From assembly GCA_032622095.1 (NCBI GenBank), contig CP136061.1:170941107-171005106 (forward strand): 64,000 nucleotides of DNA, written 5' to 3'. The notes beneath the pieces were generated by a model that was not told the DNA's origin, searched no databases, and was given only the letters and a program-made list of their open reading frames with translations. This DNA is from Siphonodentalium dalli (taxonomy: Eukaryota > Mollusca > Scaphopoda > Gadilida > Siphonodentaliidae). The position numbers and the translations under genes were made by a program. Positions 63,693 through 64,000 of this stretch are shown here, piece by piece (the stretch's first letter is position 1; each line of letters opens with the position of its first letter).

Positions 63693-64000
63693 CACATTCA
63701 CCACCCCTGGGTCAACGTCACGCACGAACGCCATCGTCTTAGTACCCCATGCAGAGCCACAAGATAACATTAAAACTGACAAACACATCTTCTCTATGTC
63801 AACAACCAGTAATCAAATTAAATGAACTCACATATTTGAACCCGGATCTGGTAACACACACACACAAAAAAACTATTTAAACATATGTATATACCATCTT
63901 GTTGTTATAATAACGTGTGTAATTATATGGGGAGAGGGGCTATCTAAGTTGTATAACTTGTGCCCCAATCACATTTGTACATAAATGATACAATAAAATA
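62820..64000 (+). mobile_element. Retrotransposon fragment 2, a copy of fragment 1 cut by the window edge
   Basis: The 1,181 bases visible match 59,092-60,272 with three substitutions: 60,022 C to 63,750 T, 60,146 A to 63,874 T, and 60,243 C to 63,971 A. The 5' truncation point and left flank are the same to the base. This is therefore a duplicate made together with its satellite flank, not a second insertion. The final ~10 bp and right target-site duplication are outside the window. Confidence 0.92.
63693..64000 (+). other. 3' untranslated region of retrotransposon fragment 2, truncated
   Basis: Holds all three differences from copy 1 and the AATAAA signal at 63,992-63,997. The sequence stops three bases after the signal because the window ends. 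Confidence 0.75.

Noticed and set aside
62820-64000. A second independent retrotransposon insertion
   Set aside because: The same truncation base, target-site duplication and satellite flank as fragment 1, at an exact 3,728-bp offset, show duplication of one insertion.

Overview
This is a non-coding eukaryotic window, almost entirely one giant satellite array. About 62 of the 64 kb is a 25-bp tandem repeat: an alternating purine-pyrimidine stretch (CA)3(TA)3, then GGTATC, then a C-rich end CCCACCA. The array runs off the left edge and is interrupted only near the right end, by two copies of the same 3' fragment of a non-LTR retrotransposon. I see no cellular gene, tRNA, rRNA or CRISPR array. 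The host is most likely an invertebrate. The retrotransposon protein resembles jockey-like elements that I associate with molluscs and other marine invertebrates, but the sequence does not fix the taxon.

Layout. 1-2,634: satellite with a nested 1,395-bp duplication. 2,635-12,068: a ~9.4-kb higher-order repeat (HOR) that contains a 1,692-bp tandem duplication at about 5,354-8,738. 12,069-~19,605: a second copy of this HOR without the extra 1.69 kb. ~19,810-21,650: a partial third copy. ~21,700-45,940: a second HOR family of mostly 4.3-4.8 kb, best followed by a block of 23-bp short units. 45,942-50,031 and 50,032-~54,069: a nearly identical 4.09-kb tandem pair. 53,668-59,091: a ~3.25-kb HOR. 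59,092-60,282: retrotransposon fragment 1. 60,283-62,819: satellite. 62,820-64,000: retrotransposon fragment 2, cut by the window edge.

How the parts fit. The retrotransposon fragment lies between 12-bp direct repeats, and a paralogous empty target site survives at 55,884-55,895. It therefore inserted once, by a process typical of 5'-truncated LINE-type elements, and was then copied with its satellite flanks as part of a 3,728-bp unit. The two fragments differ at three bases in 1,181. Duplications at 25-50 bp, 1.4-1.7 kb, 3.2-4.8 kb and ~9.4 kb indicate repeated unequal exchange or similar copying. The very many minus-strand open frames (up to 257 codons) are a by-product of a stop-poor repeat of 25 bp (25 = 1 mod 3) and are not annotated as genes. 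I found no new protein-coding system; the notable content is the satellite's hierarchy and the captured retrotransposon end.
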